This document shows, one piece after another, positions 11,950 through 23,905 of a DNA stretch of 64,000 bases; within the stretch, counting starts at the first letter, position 1, and every line of letters begins with the position of its first letter. The position numbers were made by a program, and so were the translations under genes. Below the pieces are notes generated by a model. That model had not been told where the DNA came from. It was given only the letters and a program-made list of their open reading frames with translations, and ran no database searches. This DNA is from Primula veris (lineage: Eukaryota; Streptophyta; Magnoliopsida; Ericales; Primulaceae). The stretch lies in contig OY821742.1 of NCBI GenBank assembly GCA_963682055.1, positions 16,895,752 to 16,959,751 on the forward strand, read 5' to 3'.

Positions 11950-13319
11950 CTTACGGAATACAATTTCCAAGCTAGTATTTTGGTGAAGGATTGCTCCAAT
12001 ATGTCAATTTCAGACATTTGTTCATCATAGACGTCATCACGTCTCAAATGTGGCGACGGAATAAAATCAACGCATTAACATTCATTTTGAGGATAACAAC
12101 AAACTCGTGTTTTACTAATCAAAGATGGCATCCAATTTTATTTTATTTTGCATCACATTTTCACACATCATGGTGACTAACATGTGGTGACGGAATAAAA
12201 TTAACATTTAAATAGTCATTTCGTAAGTTTGCTTTGCGATATTTCTCATCATATATGGCATCCAACATGTGTTGGGAGTTCTGGATTATTTATCATATAA
12301 AATGACTGATTTATATGTTCATAGTTTGCACAAGCACAAACTTTTTTTCGAAACAACAAGTTCAAAAATATTAGTTTTGCTTCGCATGTGAATCGGTTCT
12401 CATTGATCGAACGACGGGTCGATACTGAAACATCAATTCATCAAAACATACATCACTATATAAACACACTCGGTGAAATTATTATTTAGTCAACCTCTTT
12501 CGGTAGCTCTACTTGAACACGACCATTAAAGACAATGAGGGTGGAGGGCACGAATGACACTTAAAACCCGACCTCATTAGGATATCGACTTCCGCCTATA
12601 TCTTTTCAAGACATCGTATCCAAATAGGTGAGCCTGGTTGGAGAAGATTCATAATTTTTCCAACTTAAATGTGAAAATGATTTCGCAAATTACCATATTA
12701 TACATATATGTACATGGCAGTAAATAAAATAGCGCATGGCCGTGATAAAATATATATTGTACCTGATTGCATGATTATAACATGTCAATATACACTTTCT
12801 AAGATTTATTAGTAATTATCAATTTACAATAGCAAGATTTAGTCAGTATATTTAATTATTTCATTGCTAAATGTGTAAATTCTAATCATGGTAATCCACA
12901 ACATGCAATATGATGAACTAAATTTATATGTAAACAAATCAATTTATTCAGTTAACATATAATTTTTATTCACTTGCCTTTTGATTAATTATCATGTATG
13001 TATTAATGTTTACATGGACCGAATATTATGGTAATACAAACACATATACTGACCTGCATACAAGTAATATAATAGGAGACCAGAGATGTAATTACAGTAA
13101 ACTACTTATTCAGTTACAAATTATTACATAGGGAGTCCAGAACTTTTGGAGTGTTTATTTTTGGTCCTTCAGATTTTACAAAATATTCTAGAGTTTTCAA
13201 CGTATTACAAATCAGTACTACGGATATCAGTTTGTTACAAAAAACAGTCCGTCAGATTAACTTACAATGGCTCAAACTGCTTTTAGTATTATCCACACTA
13301 TTAGTAAAATGTCCTAAAT
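11950..13319. other. AT-rich spacer, nothing recognised
   Basis: No coding frame with a known domain and no element termini. The 61-codon frame at 11991-12176 has no recognisable motif. The lower part may still belong to the copia relic. Confidence 0.35.
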
Positions 13320-14355
13320 TAACTCAGAATGTTTTTAAAAGGACATACAACTAGATAGACTATTTTTAAATGAACTTAATACAACCCAGACTTTTTTAAA
13401 AATGAATTGATTAAACGACTCAGACTTTTTAAAATTATTCAGACTGTTTTTAAAATAATTTAAAATAACTCAGACTGTTTTTTAAAATGACTTAAAACGA
13501 GTAAGACAATTTTTAAAATGAGTCAGTCTGTTTTTAAAACGAATTAAAATGAGTCAGACTGTTTTTAAAATTATTTAAAATGAGTCAGATTGATTTTAAA
13601 ACGACCTAAAATGAGTCAGACTATTTTTAAAATAACTTAACATGAGTCTGACTATTTTTAAAATGACTTCAAATGAGTGAGATTGTTTTTTAAATGACTT
13701 GAATTAACTCAGACTATTTTTAAAATGAATGAGATTATTTTTTAAATGACTTAAATTAACTCTGACTGTGTTTTAAAATGAATTAAATTAACTCAGACTA
13801 TTTTTAAAACGACTCAGACTATTTTTAAAATGAGTCAAACTGTTTTTAAAAGGACTTAAAATAAGTCAGACTGTTTTTAAAACTACTTAAAATAAGTCAT
13901 ACTGTTTTTAAAATGATTTAAAATGAGTCAGATTGTTATGAAAATTGCTTAAAATGAGTCAGACTGTTTTTAAAATGAGTTAAAATGATTTAAAATGAGT
14001 CATACTGTTTTTTAAATGACTTAAAATTATTTAAAATGAGTTAGACTGTTTTTAAAATGACTTAAAATGAGTCGGAGTATTTTTTTAAATGACTTAAAAT
14101 GAGTCATAATATTTTTTTAAATGACCTAAAATGAGTCAGACTGTTTTTAAAATAAGTCATACTATTTTTGAAATGAATTAAAATGAGTCAGATTGTTATT
14201 AAAATGACTTAAAATAATTCAGACTGTTTTTAAGACGAGTTAAAATGGCTCAGACTATTTTTTAAATGACTTAAAATGGCTTAGATCATTTTTAAAATGA
14301 TTTAAAATGCCTCAGACTATTTTTAAGACAACTTAAAATGAGTCAGACTATTTTT
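13320..14355. repeat. 1-kb degenerate minisatellite rich in TGAGTCA
   Basis: About thirty head-to-tail copies of an AT-rich unit of roughly 30 bp, built from AAAATGAGTCAGACTG and TTTTTAAAATGACTTA. Copies vary in length and sequence, and some units lack one half. The heptamer TGAGTCA occurs exactly about a dozen times with near variants between. No open frame is maintained. Copies are not separated by unique spacers, so it is not a CRISPR array. Confidence 0.9.
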
Positions 14356-15010
14356 ATTTTATTTTTGCGTTTTTGGATTTTTGTTGATTTTAGATTTTTT
14401 GGATTGTTTTAGTATTTTACTTGTGTTTTTTCTGGTTTTACCTTTTTTTAAAGCTTTTTTGGATTTTTATTTTATATTTTCAGATTTTAAGGATATTTTT
14501 AATTTTGTGTTTTTAATTTCTGAATTTTTTCTACTTTTCCCGATTTTTATTTTATTTTTTGGGATTTAATATATCAAAATTTCAAATGTTAATTTTTTAA
14601 ACTACAAGGGCAGCGCTGTAAATCCATGAAGTAGTAGGGGACGATCTAGTGCTTCGTGCACAGTGCGTAATCGACACGTGTCAATCTCTGAATGGACGTC
14701 GCTGAAATGATAAAATTCTTAATTATTTTCAGTTTCGTGTATCAATGCTTAATTAATTCGTAGATAAGGTAAAAATTCAAAATTTACCATTTATTTAAAT
14801 AGCCTACCTCAACTTTGATGGACAACTCTTCTCTGAAAGCCTATATCATCCAGTTAATTAGGTTCGCTAGCAATAGTCATATATAGAGTATTGTTTCATT
14901 TTGCGACACACATTGTTGGTTCCAGTGTTTTGGTGGCTGTAATTCACCTTGAAAATGATGTTTTTTTTGCATCGTAAAAAAAATAAAGTATTTAAGTAAA
15001 ACTTATTAGG
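14356..15010. other. T-rich then AT-rich spacer
   Basis: The first 220 bases are a T-rich tract whose plus frame (14381-14569) is almost all Phe, Leu and Ile and is a composition artefact. The remainder holds nothing I recognise. Confidence 0.4.
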
Positions 15011-15221
15011 CACTACAAGAAAAAGTTCATTTAGGATTATAATTTTTTTCCGGTTATATTGCTAAAGTGGGTGTGGCTAAATTTTAACAACAGTTTAGCA
15101 ATAAATTATGTTGCTATTTGTTGCTAATTTATTGCTAAACTGTTGCTAAATTTAGCCACAACCATTTTAGCAACATAAATCAAAATGTTTTATGATGTTA
15201 AATGAACTTTTTCTTGTAGTG
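15011..15221. mobile_element. CACTA-type MITE, 211 bp
   Basis: Perfect terminal inverted repeats of 23 bp begin CACTACAAGAAAAAGTTCAT at both ends. The CACTA start is diagnostic of the CACTA (EnSpm) superfamily. The 3-bp flanks, AGG and AGA, are an imperfect match to the 3-bp target duplication expected. The interior is also largely self-complementary, with GTTGCTAAA-type units on both arms, so the whole element can fold into one long hairpin. Same family as 2765-2984, but much better preserved. Confidence 0.88.
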
Positions 15222-16307
15222 AGATAAGAGGTAAATAAATATCAAAATATTTCGCTCAAACTTATCATCAAATGCGATTAGTTGACGCACATTTAACCAA
15301 AAATACAATTATACTAAGTAAGTTTTTTTTTTATAAACTTTGCCTTGGAAACAAAAATTGTATTGGGATTTTTTTTCCAAAATAAAGTACAAAATCTTTT
15401 ATCTTTATATTAAATCAGGTCCTTTTTATTTATTTAATACAAGACCAGAAAAAACTTACATTAAACTACAAGTCTCATTAACATAATAAATTGTCAACAT
15501 AAATATAAAAAAAATGCTGTTTTATCAAGGGTTCAAACCCACGTTCATAAAAACCACAAAGTTTATGTATTCATACATAAACCACTAGGCTACACCGGTT
15601 AAACAGAAAGGAAAGAAAATATAAATATTGTAACTCATTAATAAATAGGGGTATAAAAATAATCGGTTTTGAGGAAATTTAGTCCCATGCCTTTTGGGCC
15701 TAAGCCGATAACCGGCTCTAGCCACACACTATATTAATGCTGGCTAATGTTAGTGCGATACTCAAGAAAAGTGTTACGTTTGCAATGACTATTTCTATAA
15801 AATAAAATAAAAAAGGTATGAATTTGTTGTTGATAAAGTACCCTTAAAAAGGGGAAAATACTTAAGAGTGATTTGGGACACAGATAATGCTTTGAGTAAG
15901 AATTGAACAAAACCTAAAGTACTTTCTTTTTTTAATCCAAAAACACTCCTTACATAATGGAGGGGGTTTGAAGGAAAGCTAAGGTACAAGACAATACATT
16001 GAACGAAGAATTTAGCACACGAAACGGCAAAAAATTAATAAATATGACACCTTTCATAGAGTGGTATATATAAAAACAAGAGATCTATGACTTGGTTATT
16101 AACTTGTCCAAATCTACATAACTCACTTCGATCATCACACGAAAACTTATTTAGTTCCTTAGAACTTCAAAACAAAAATCACCGGATCGTAAGAACTTCA
16201 AACTCTCTATCATTCTCAAACTTGATTATCTATTATTTGGAAACATTCTAAACTTAAGTACTCCTATGGAAAGAAAGGTTCCTCGTAAACTTATGTAAAA
16301 CACCTTC
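15222..16307. other. Spacer downstream of the GATA gene
   Basis: No gene seen. It should include the 3' untranslated region of the minus-strand GATA gene just below 16308. A segment at about 15525-15600 (GGTTCAAACCCACG, then CCACTAGGCTACAC) is of a type common in plant DNA transposons, but I could not find element ends. Confidence 0.4.
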
Positions 16308-17890
16308 TCAGCCATGAACAAGGCCACAAGATAAAGCCATTAGGAGGATAGCCGCTTCCTTCTCATCTTGAGGGAACACTTGGTGAAAAACCAAGTTCTT
16401 GCTTAAACTTATCAAGAAATCCTCAAAGCAAAGTTTGTTTTTCCTCCCATTGTTGTTGCTAAGTCTGGACCTTTTCTTTCTTGGCAGAATCTTGGTATTT
16501 ATTTTTAGTTTCTTGTCCTTGTGTTGCACCTTAGGTTTCGAGGGTCTAGTACCCGCAGCTTCCAGAGTTGTTCCATTGGCAGCTGCAGCAGCAGCTGCTA
16601 GGGCACGTCTTGCCTTCCTTTGTCGAATTCCGCAAGCATTACATAGCGACTACACCACCAAATAAGAAAATAGTTGAGCCTTACGCAAGTAGAAGGTAAA
16701 CATCATAAATAATCAACATTCCAACATAACTTTCAAGGAAACAAACTATTGAATAATCCATGACTTCGAGATTTCCATACTTGTTTTAACATCTTTTTAA
16801 CACAAGTAGTATAGTACCATGATTCCTGAAACTTGATGCAGCACTTTTATTCATTTAAGAAGGTAACTAAAGAATAAAAAAGGTTCAAAATTATGTTAAA
16901 TATATAGTACTATTTGAACTGTCAAAAACAGCATGATTCAACTCTTTAGGGGAATTTCTTTTAGAACATGAACTAAGGATCAAAATATCTAAATTCAACA
17001 GCATGCTCTTTTGCAGGATTAATGCACAAAAGAAATTTGCTCATAAAAGATGAAATCTGAAAGTCAAATTCTATTATTCGGATCATTTTGCTATGTTATA
17101 CCTTAGGACCTCTAGGCCCACTTCTCCAAAGAGGTGTCTTGGTAGTGTTACAATCGGAACAAACCCTTACTGGGGTACTAGATGAGCAATTGCTACTATT
17201 TTCAGTAGTTTCCACAGGCGATGATGAACTAGCATGTTTGTGATCATGCTCTTCGAATATATTCGTATAATTAGTTGGTTGTTTTGTAACCGTTTGATCG
17301 GACTCCATCATCCTACGAACCAACCTCAATTTTGAAGGCAACCACTTAGTTGGAATATTGTGGTGGCTATGGCCGCTAATTTGATATCCTTGTACATTGT
17401 TATTCTTCCACAAGCATAGCTTTAAGTCGTGATCGCTTGATGATCCGCCTTCCAAAGCTGAAGTATTAGCCTAAATAACAGATATAAAATGTTTGGCTTA
17501 CATGGTTATGATCATCATCACATGTGGAAAGTTTAGATACAGAACTCGTAAAAGACGGATATATAGTTTTAAGACCAATCTTGCAACTTTGAAATAGTTT
17601 TCACTCAAGTTGTGGTATTGAAATATGGGAAAAGAGGTTAATAATTAAATTAAAAATGAGTACTCAGATGCATGATCATCACAAGGTATATAGTTATATA
17701 CCTCTTCTTCATATTTTTGTTTCTGTGCTTCTCTCGGATAATATGATCCTTGATCTTGTATGTTAGAGTAACTCAAAACATGACCTGAGATGGTAGATGA
17801 AGAGGGTTGATCGGTTCTCTTGTTGAATAGTTGAAGTTGGTGATCATGATCGCCAAGTTTCATATGATCATGAGTTGAAGTTGGAGTCAT
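16308..17890 (-). CDS. B-class LLM-domain GATA transcription factor (GATA21/22, GNC/CGA1-like)
   Basis: A nuclear DNA-binding regulator; in Arabidopsis its relatives promote greening and chloroplast development downstream of cytokinin and light. Three exons: 17890-17702, 17470-17102 and 16649-16308. The introns are 231 and 452 bp, both GT-AG and both phase 0, and the first donor is GAG|GTATAT. The joined frame has 299 codons. Start: ATG followed by ThrProThr, a beginning typical of this subfamily. A single zinc finger lies at about residues 167-192, C-X2-C-X18-C-X2-C, with CSDCNTTKTPLWRSGPRGPK ending exon 2 and SLCNACGIRQRKARR beginning exon 3. A poly-Ala stretch and a basic KKRSR region (likely nuclear localisation) follow. 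The C-terminus, VFPQDEKEAAILLMALSCGL, holds the LLM motif at 288-290. No disabling change seen. Whether it is orthologous to GATA21 or GATA22 cannot be decided here. Confidence 0.92.
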
Positions 17891-18110
17891 GGATGATAAT
17901 GAAAGAGACAGTGTAATAAAGATCCCTATATCCTACTATCTTTAACTGAAGAATTGATAAGAGTGATAAATGGAGAGACAAAAAGAGGATAATTAATGAA
18001 GAAAGGGGGGAAACTCCTTTTAAAGGGGAAATAAGAGTTCTAAAAGGCATTCACGTGACTTCATAATACCCAAACATTTTTTGGCTTATAAAGACAAAAA
18101 TCAATTGAGA
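17891..18110 (-). promoter_or_regulatory. Probable 5' leader and proximal promoter of the GATA gene
   Basis: Upstream of the GATA start codon on the minus strand lies a CT-rich leader-like stretch (17900-18050), preceded by CTTTATAAGCC near 18090, a possible weak TATA element about 200 bp from the ATG. The 60-codon minus frame at 17868-18050 overlaps the start codon and is treated as leader. The assignment rests on position and composition only. Confidence 0.3.
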
Positions 18111-21100
18111 GAGAGGTTGTAATGCCACCACAAAACCCTCACTTAGAAGAAAACCCTATCTCAGTTTAAAATTTATTTAGAAGGCTGAAGAGAAAAGAAA
18201 AAGAAAACCGTATCTGCTAAATATCACCACTATTTAATTAATGTCAACTTGATGGTGAACCAAAAATAGCAAAGTTATGATGATAGCCACATATACTTCT
18301 ATATATTGTACAGTTATTAATTTAGACCATTTTAAAATAATTTCTCTTCCAACCAAATGATCTCCATTGACTTACATGCGTTAATAAAGCACAATTTACC
18401 TTCAAATATATTGAGGTGTTATAAATCCTCCTATTAAAATAAAAAATGGTGAATCCTTACTTGCGGCTTAATGACAAATATCTTAAGCTTAAGAGTGATG
18501 CTATAACAACCCACAAAACTTATCTAAAAAGTCTATCCGATAATATGGAACAATCCTAATTATTTTTTTTTAACACGTGTCAAACAAATTATACTACTAG
18601 TAAGAAAAAAGAGTCATATCATTCTTAACACTAATTATTATATTAATTCTTCTAGTTATTCATTTATACATATCGTTTATTTGTATTTATATTAAAAAAC
18701 TTGTGGTCAAATTTTGACATTAACGTTTAAATAAAAAAAATTAGAAAATGACAGTAAAAGTCACGTCACGTAATAAAAACTCAACCTATTAAAACTCAAA
18801 TAAAAATATACTAAAATCCTAGTTGAGTTTACCCAAAATTTAAATAATAATTAAAAATAAAAAAATTTGCTCAATTTAAAAATACAACCCATTAAAAACT
18901 CAAATAAAAATATAATAGAACCCTAGTTGAATCTAACCTAAATTTAAATATGAATTAAAAAAAAATTGTTAAATCTAATATTAATAAAAATCAAAATTTT
19001 TAATGAGATGGATATGCCATGTAATGCGGGTTTGATTTTTTGGATATGAAAAATATGTCAGCAAAAATATTTTTCTAAATTTAATTAGAGTAAATATTTA
19101 TTTTGCTTATATGTCATCATTCTAGGAAACTAATTAAAGAAAAGATGAAATGATATTTTTCCACTATATTTTGTTTTTACCTTAAAATTTGTGAAAACTT
19201 ATAATTACGAAATGCTCTTTCGATCCATGGTCATAATTATAAGACACGATTCTAGTAGGTTCATTAATTTATAGTGGTTGGACCGTGAATATATCACATT
19301 ATCCAACATTTATTGTGTTATCTATTGTTTTTGTATCCTTGGGTTTTCATTGTCAATGTCATCAAAAATAATAATAGTCCGTTCTTGCCATGCGTGTGTA
19401 TTTTATTTACTTTCAAAAGATACTTAATTTATACTCCTATAAGAACTCTTATTGTGTTTTTTGACTAAATCATATTATTCTTCTTAACAAAATCAGTATT
19501 ATTTCATGTGTGAGGCTCGCTTTTGGCTTATATTTTTCGTTTTGAAAAGCTGAAATGTATCATCAAGACTTACTAAAATTTATAATATTATAAAGATAAT
19601 TAGTTGGTTGAATAAAAAAATGACTTTAATTTAGTACTATGAAAATGTCATTCTTTTCAAATAAATTATAAACATTGTGACAGTGTTAGATCATTTTCGT
19701 TCAAGTACAAATGCACAATCATTTTGGATTCATTCTAAGAAGAAAGGATGTTACGAGTACTTTAATTAATTAATCTGACTCTTTTGAATGCAAGGACGCT
19801 CTATCAAACCCTAAATATGGTGAAATGTCCAAGATAACCTTCACATGTGCTACACTGCATAAAATTTCGATATAGGACCGAACTTTTTGCTGCAAAGGTA
19901 ATTTTAATCAGTAATAAAATTTGTAGCATCAAGTTGTTTAAGTCAGCAGTGCTGATATATATGTACATGCTTTACTTATGAGAACTAATTGGTACAACTT
20001 AAATTTCAGTTCCAAAAATTTAAAGGAATGAATTATCAATGTAGCCGCCAAATTTTATTTCTAAAAAAAAAATTCCTTGTATATATATAATTATCGCATT
20101 TAAAAAGAACAAGTGCCTTTTATTTTACAAATAATACATATATAGTTAATTTATACTGGTATATTGATTTATCTGCAAGTTCAGAAGGATTAGTTTTGCA
20201 GGGAAAATTATTTTGATGGCCTTAGTATTGCCAAATAACATTTATTTATGAACAGGCTAGAGACAAATATAGCCACCCCATCTCTCCCCACACCATTACC
20301 ATCAAGCAATTTATCACCTTTATCTTCTTTTGATGTTTTCAATTGATAAATCTTTTCTCTTGCCTCCCATAATTTGGATACTTATCTTATATATGTATGT
20401 TCACAAGGTTGGGTAATATATACTATTTGTTTTTGGTTATTTGTTATGCGATATTCTGTGATAGCACAGCAGACAAGAAGAATAAAAGGCGTATAATTGA
20501 AGAAAAAGCTAGAGAACAAGAGTAAATATGTTTACTTAAGGCCGCATATATATGGTCCAAATTAGTAACTTATAAAATAAACTATAATAAATAATCACAT
20601 TACGTATAAAATAAACTATAATCCAAACAAGGTATGACTTTGGGATAGCTTCAACACAGTATTAGACCCTAATATTCGTTACATCATAGGGACAATTTTC
20701 ACTATGATATCACTTTATCACTCCATCTTTAAGAATCAAGATTGGAGTGAACAATACAACACGTTTCGGCCATAGAGATTTGAGTACATAAGGTAAAACA
20801 TAAACAAATGTCTTATGGGTGTGATTCTCGCTACATTTTTTGCATGAAAAACCTGTATTTGAAAAAGCAACTTTATGTCGTTATATGCGTACATGTGTAT
20901 TTACCAAAACTTGTTGAATGAAATTATGAACAACTTTTGAGAAAGTTAATAACTCATATTATATAATTTGCATACTATTTCGTTATGAGTCCTAGTTGAA
21001 ATAAAGGGACTTTGACGACTACATGACTCGTATGATATTCAGTTAATTACCAAGTAAAGAACAAAAAACTGAAAGGAAAAAAAAAAGTGTCAAACTTAAC

Positions 21101-21489
21101 TGAATTAGTCTAGTAATTAAATCTGTAACACTTTATAATAAATTATATATATATACGTATATGCTCTTTCAATAGAAGAAAAGAAAAAGGAAATGGCAAA
21201 AACAAGTGCCTCTATTGAGATGAAAAACTTTCCATCAATAGTTGTTCTTATTTGCGATATTAAAGTTGTTGATCAAATAATTGTACTGATCATTGGTCCG
21301 TTAGCTGTGATTTTAAAATAGGTTGTGTCCTTTGGTTTGTCACTAAGGGTATATGGTCTCTGAAGTTAAATATTACTTCTGGAGTCTTGGACCACTCATC
21401 TCTGTTTTCTTGTTCAACTGTTTCACAACTTGATTTATATATCGAATAGAATAAAATGGTTAAAGATGATATTTATTATTTAGCTGTTC
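18111..21489. other. AT-rich intergenic region upstream of the GATA gene
   Basis: About 3.4 kb without a supportable gene. Within it, 18784-18960 is a degenerate direct duplication of about 102 bp containing AAACTCAAATAAAAATATA. The rest is AT-rich sequence and may include distal regulatory DNA of the GATA gene; no site can be named with confidence. Confidence 0.45.
18784..18960. repeat. Degenerate ~102-bp direct duplication
   Basis: Two adjacent segments share CATTAAAA-CTCAAATAAAAATATA, then CCTAGTTGA, then CC-AAATTTAAATA in the same order, with about 15-20% divergence. Non-coding. Confidence 0.6.
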
Positions 21490-23210
21490 TGCGGAAATTT
21501 ACATGACTATAAAAAAACACGATGAAAATCAACCATAAATATGAAAAACACCCTTATAACAACGCAAACATGTACACCCAAACAAGAAAATAAATGGAAT
21601 AAGGGTTTTAACATGCTAGAATGTGTAAATCCTAGATTAATCCACGAACTAAACAAGATTATATTACTATGATTGATGACCTTAAAATAAAGCAAGAGCA
21701 TCTTTGATACTCGCTCCGTTTTAGTGTTTGCTTCGTGTTCGTAGAACTGATACTCCTTTCGTTTATAAGATATGGCATATATGATTCTTGTTAATTAGAT
21801 CTTTTTATTAGTTGCAGGGGTTATAAGATAGTCCTTAACTTGTTTTCAATTGCTGCTGCATCAGCGAAAGTTTTCGCTAATTTACGTTTTTAGTCTGATT
21901 TTCTAATTCTGAACCATGTGCTCTTTTTTTCATCCACTTTTATTTTATAATTAGTAAATAAAATAAAGAGTGTGTTTTCCCTACAAATATTAGTTGCACT
22001 TTTGTTATAAACTTAGTGTTCTCTTTCTTGTTTGATTACGCATCCTTCCTCATGTATCCCGTCGGATTTTGCTAGTATACATATCTCATCCAATCATTAA
22101 CAATAATAAACCCTTTTAGTTGAGTCAAGTAAGATCGCAAACCAAAGTCGATAAATAAGTTGTTATGATATCAAGCTCCACCGGCTCGATATTCCTATAT
22201 CTTACCGGTGAACCACTTGCAAATGTAAAACAACAAATGATTAACTGTTAAACACCAAACCTCATCAAATTAGCAATTTTCTCTCCGTTCAGCTCACTTA
22301 ATTCAAAAGAACACTTCGTAGCCAACACAAGTCTTCACTAGGAATTCCCTAATCGCTCCCGAGAACCCAATAACAAATAACATCTTCCACATGCTCAAAC
22401 AAATCCACCAAGACCTAAGTCTGGTCCCCCATCAAATAACTCTCTCCGTATTTGATTTATTTAAAACTAATGGCATCTTACAAACTCCTACGAGCCTTTG
22501 AATACGAGTTAGAAATGTTCATATCCACCAATAAAAGTGCACAACTAAGCAAATAAGTGAACCTCGTAGATTGTCTTACCATGCAAGCGGGTCTGTGCTT
22601 TCGAATCAAAGTATCACTATGATTCACAATGGTTGCCGAAACTACTCATGCTTCACCCGATACCAAACGTATAAACTTGCTCCACCAGCAATGAAGTACC
22701 TATCTCTACAACCATCATGCGACCATTAACTGTTGTCTGTAATCTCAATTTAATTGACTCGCCAAACTGTTCGAACTATCTATACTTTAAAATGGTTGTT
22801 GATGAACCATTACCAATAGAAAAAGAACATTCAACTCATCTACTCTCAATATAATACAAGATGGTTTTTCTCATTCCACTCAAAAGAACTTTCACCTTCT
22901 CCACTTCGATAAATATCGCTCCTCGAATGGCCCCAATCGAGATTGGACTCTAATACCAATTTATTGTGTGGTAACTTACAAAAATTAAGAAGCTAGATAA
23001 ACATCAAACAAAAATATGAAGATCATTCAAATAAGACCACAATCATACACAAATAATAAATAAAAAGATAAGAGTTTAATGTGTACTCATATGAGAAATG
23101 GTGTGTAAACCCTAGAGTGATCCACATATAAAATGACATTATATTACTATAATACGATGGATTAGAATGATCAATGGCCTCAGAACTTCTCTTTAGCGTT
23201 TCTTAGTATA
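21490..23210 (-). mobile_element. Degenerate small LTR element
   Basis: Segments at about 21560-21700 and 23080-23190 share a diverged order of motifs: GTGTAAA(T/C)CCTAGA, then TCCAC, then ATTATATTACTAT, then GATGG or GATGACC. They look like two old LTRs in direct orientation. Just inside the upper one, the minus strand reads TTGGTATTAGAGTCC (about 22940-22960), close to the TGGTATCAGAGC primer-binding site complementary to initiator tRNA-Met. That puts the 5' LTR at the high-coordinate side. The 1.2-kb interior has no recognisable domain, so it is a deleted copia element or a TRIM-like element. Confidence 0.5.
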
Positions 23211-23669
23211 AAAAATTTCTCTTACCAAGATTTAGTTGGAAAAAAAAAAAATCATAGCACCCGTTCATTAAAAAAACCTAAATTACTAATTTTTATCTAT
23301 CGTGACAGGTCATACCAATTTATGGAAAATGCATAGAAAATCCACAACCGCTTATGGGGTGTCCCATAACCAACTCCAACAAAAAATCTCTCAGAAATTC
23401 ACTTCGCCGAAGATTGAACTTATTATCCTTTTTCATTACAAAAAGTGTAACCGATTACCTAAGTTGATTTTCATCCAAATTTAAGAATACACACATTGTT
23501 TTTGGTTTATACTAATTTATACAGGTAATGACCAAATAGAATAATGAACCAAACTATTTTACCAAAAACTACAAATTTAAACCATTCTTCCTAAAAACTA
23601 CAATACTCAAAAACTCACCCCCAGCACAGACCACTCTCACCTATGACTACCTCCATCACCAACCACCAC

Positions 23670-23905
23670 CTACTCGAGCTCCGGCAAGCTTACCAGAGCT
23701 TCGACGAGGCTCTACCTAGCTCGGACAAGGCTCTGACAGGCTGTCCATAGCTCCGACGAGGTACATGAAGCTTCTAAAGGCTGTCCCGAGCTTTGACGAG
23801 CTGCATAAAGCTACAACGGGCTGGTGAGGCTCAAACTAGTCTCTAACGGGCTGCACTGGGATTCTACGGGCTACACATGGCTCATACGAGCTACACAGAG
23901 TATCA
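23670..23905. repeat. GC-rich minisatellite with ~21-bp unit
   Basis: About eleven degenerate copies of a unit like GAGCTCCGACGAGGCTGTA, with GCTCCGACGAGG, GCTTTGACGAG, GCTACAACGGG and GGCTACACATGGCTCATACG variants. It stands out sharply from the AT-rich surroundings. No reading frame stays open throughout. Confidence 0.8.

Larger units (their letters stand above)
7150..11950 (-). mobile_element. Degenerate Ty1/copia element (Ivana/Oryco-like)
   Basis: Read on the minus strand, the region runs from pol remains down to a polypurine tract and the start of a 3' LTR at 7399. Recognisable parts are an integrase-RT linker (about 9736-9921), a reverse-transcriptase relic (8930-9175) and the 3' non-coding zone with three diverged copies of a TCATCAAAACCTTG...AAACCCAGTGG block near 7586, 7689 and 7824, spaced about 100-135 bp. 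Stops and frameshifts are everywhere. I could not find a 5' LTR or primer-binding site, so the upper boundary near 12 kb is approximate. The stretch at 10.0-11.9 kb should hold integrase and gag remains, but I cannot assign domains there. Confidence 0.6.

Noticed and set aside
13320..14355. Possible CRISPR array
   Set aside because: Units are degenerate and directly adjacent with no unique spacers, in plant nuclear DNA; it is a minisatellite.
14381..14569. Membrane-protein-like frame rich in Phe/Leu/Ile
   Set aside because: Composition artefact of a T-rich tract; no homologous pattern or flanking exons.
15525..15600. tRNA-like B-box (GGTTCAAACCC)
   Set aside because: No A-box at the right distance and no cloverleaf; such sequence is common inside plant DNA transposons.
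16399..16665. Plus-strand 88-codon frame
   Set aside because: Antisense shadow of GATA exon 3.
17645..17890. GATA exon 1 read through to the stop at 17645
   Set aside because: The in-frame GAG|GTATAT donor at 17702/17701 joins in phase with the acceptor before 17470, giving a continuous GATA frame; readthrough gives only an 81-aa protein without a finger.
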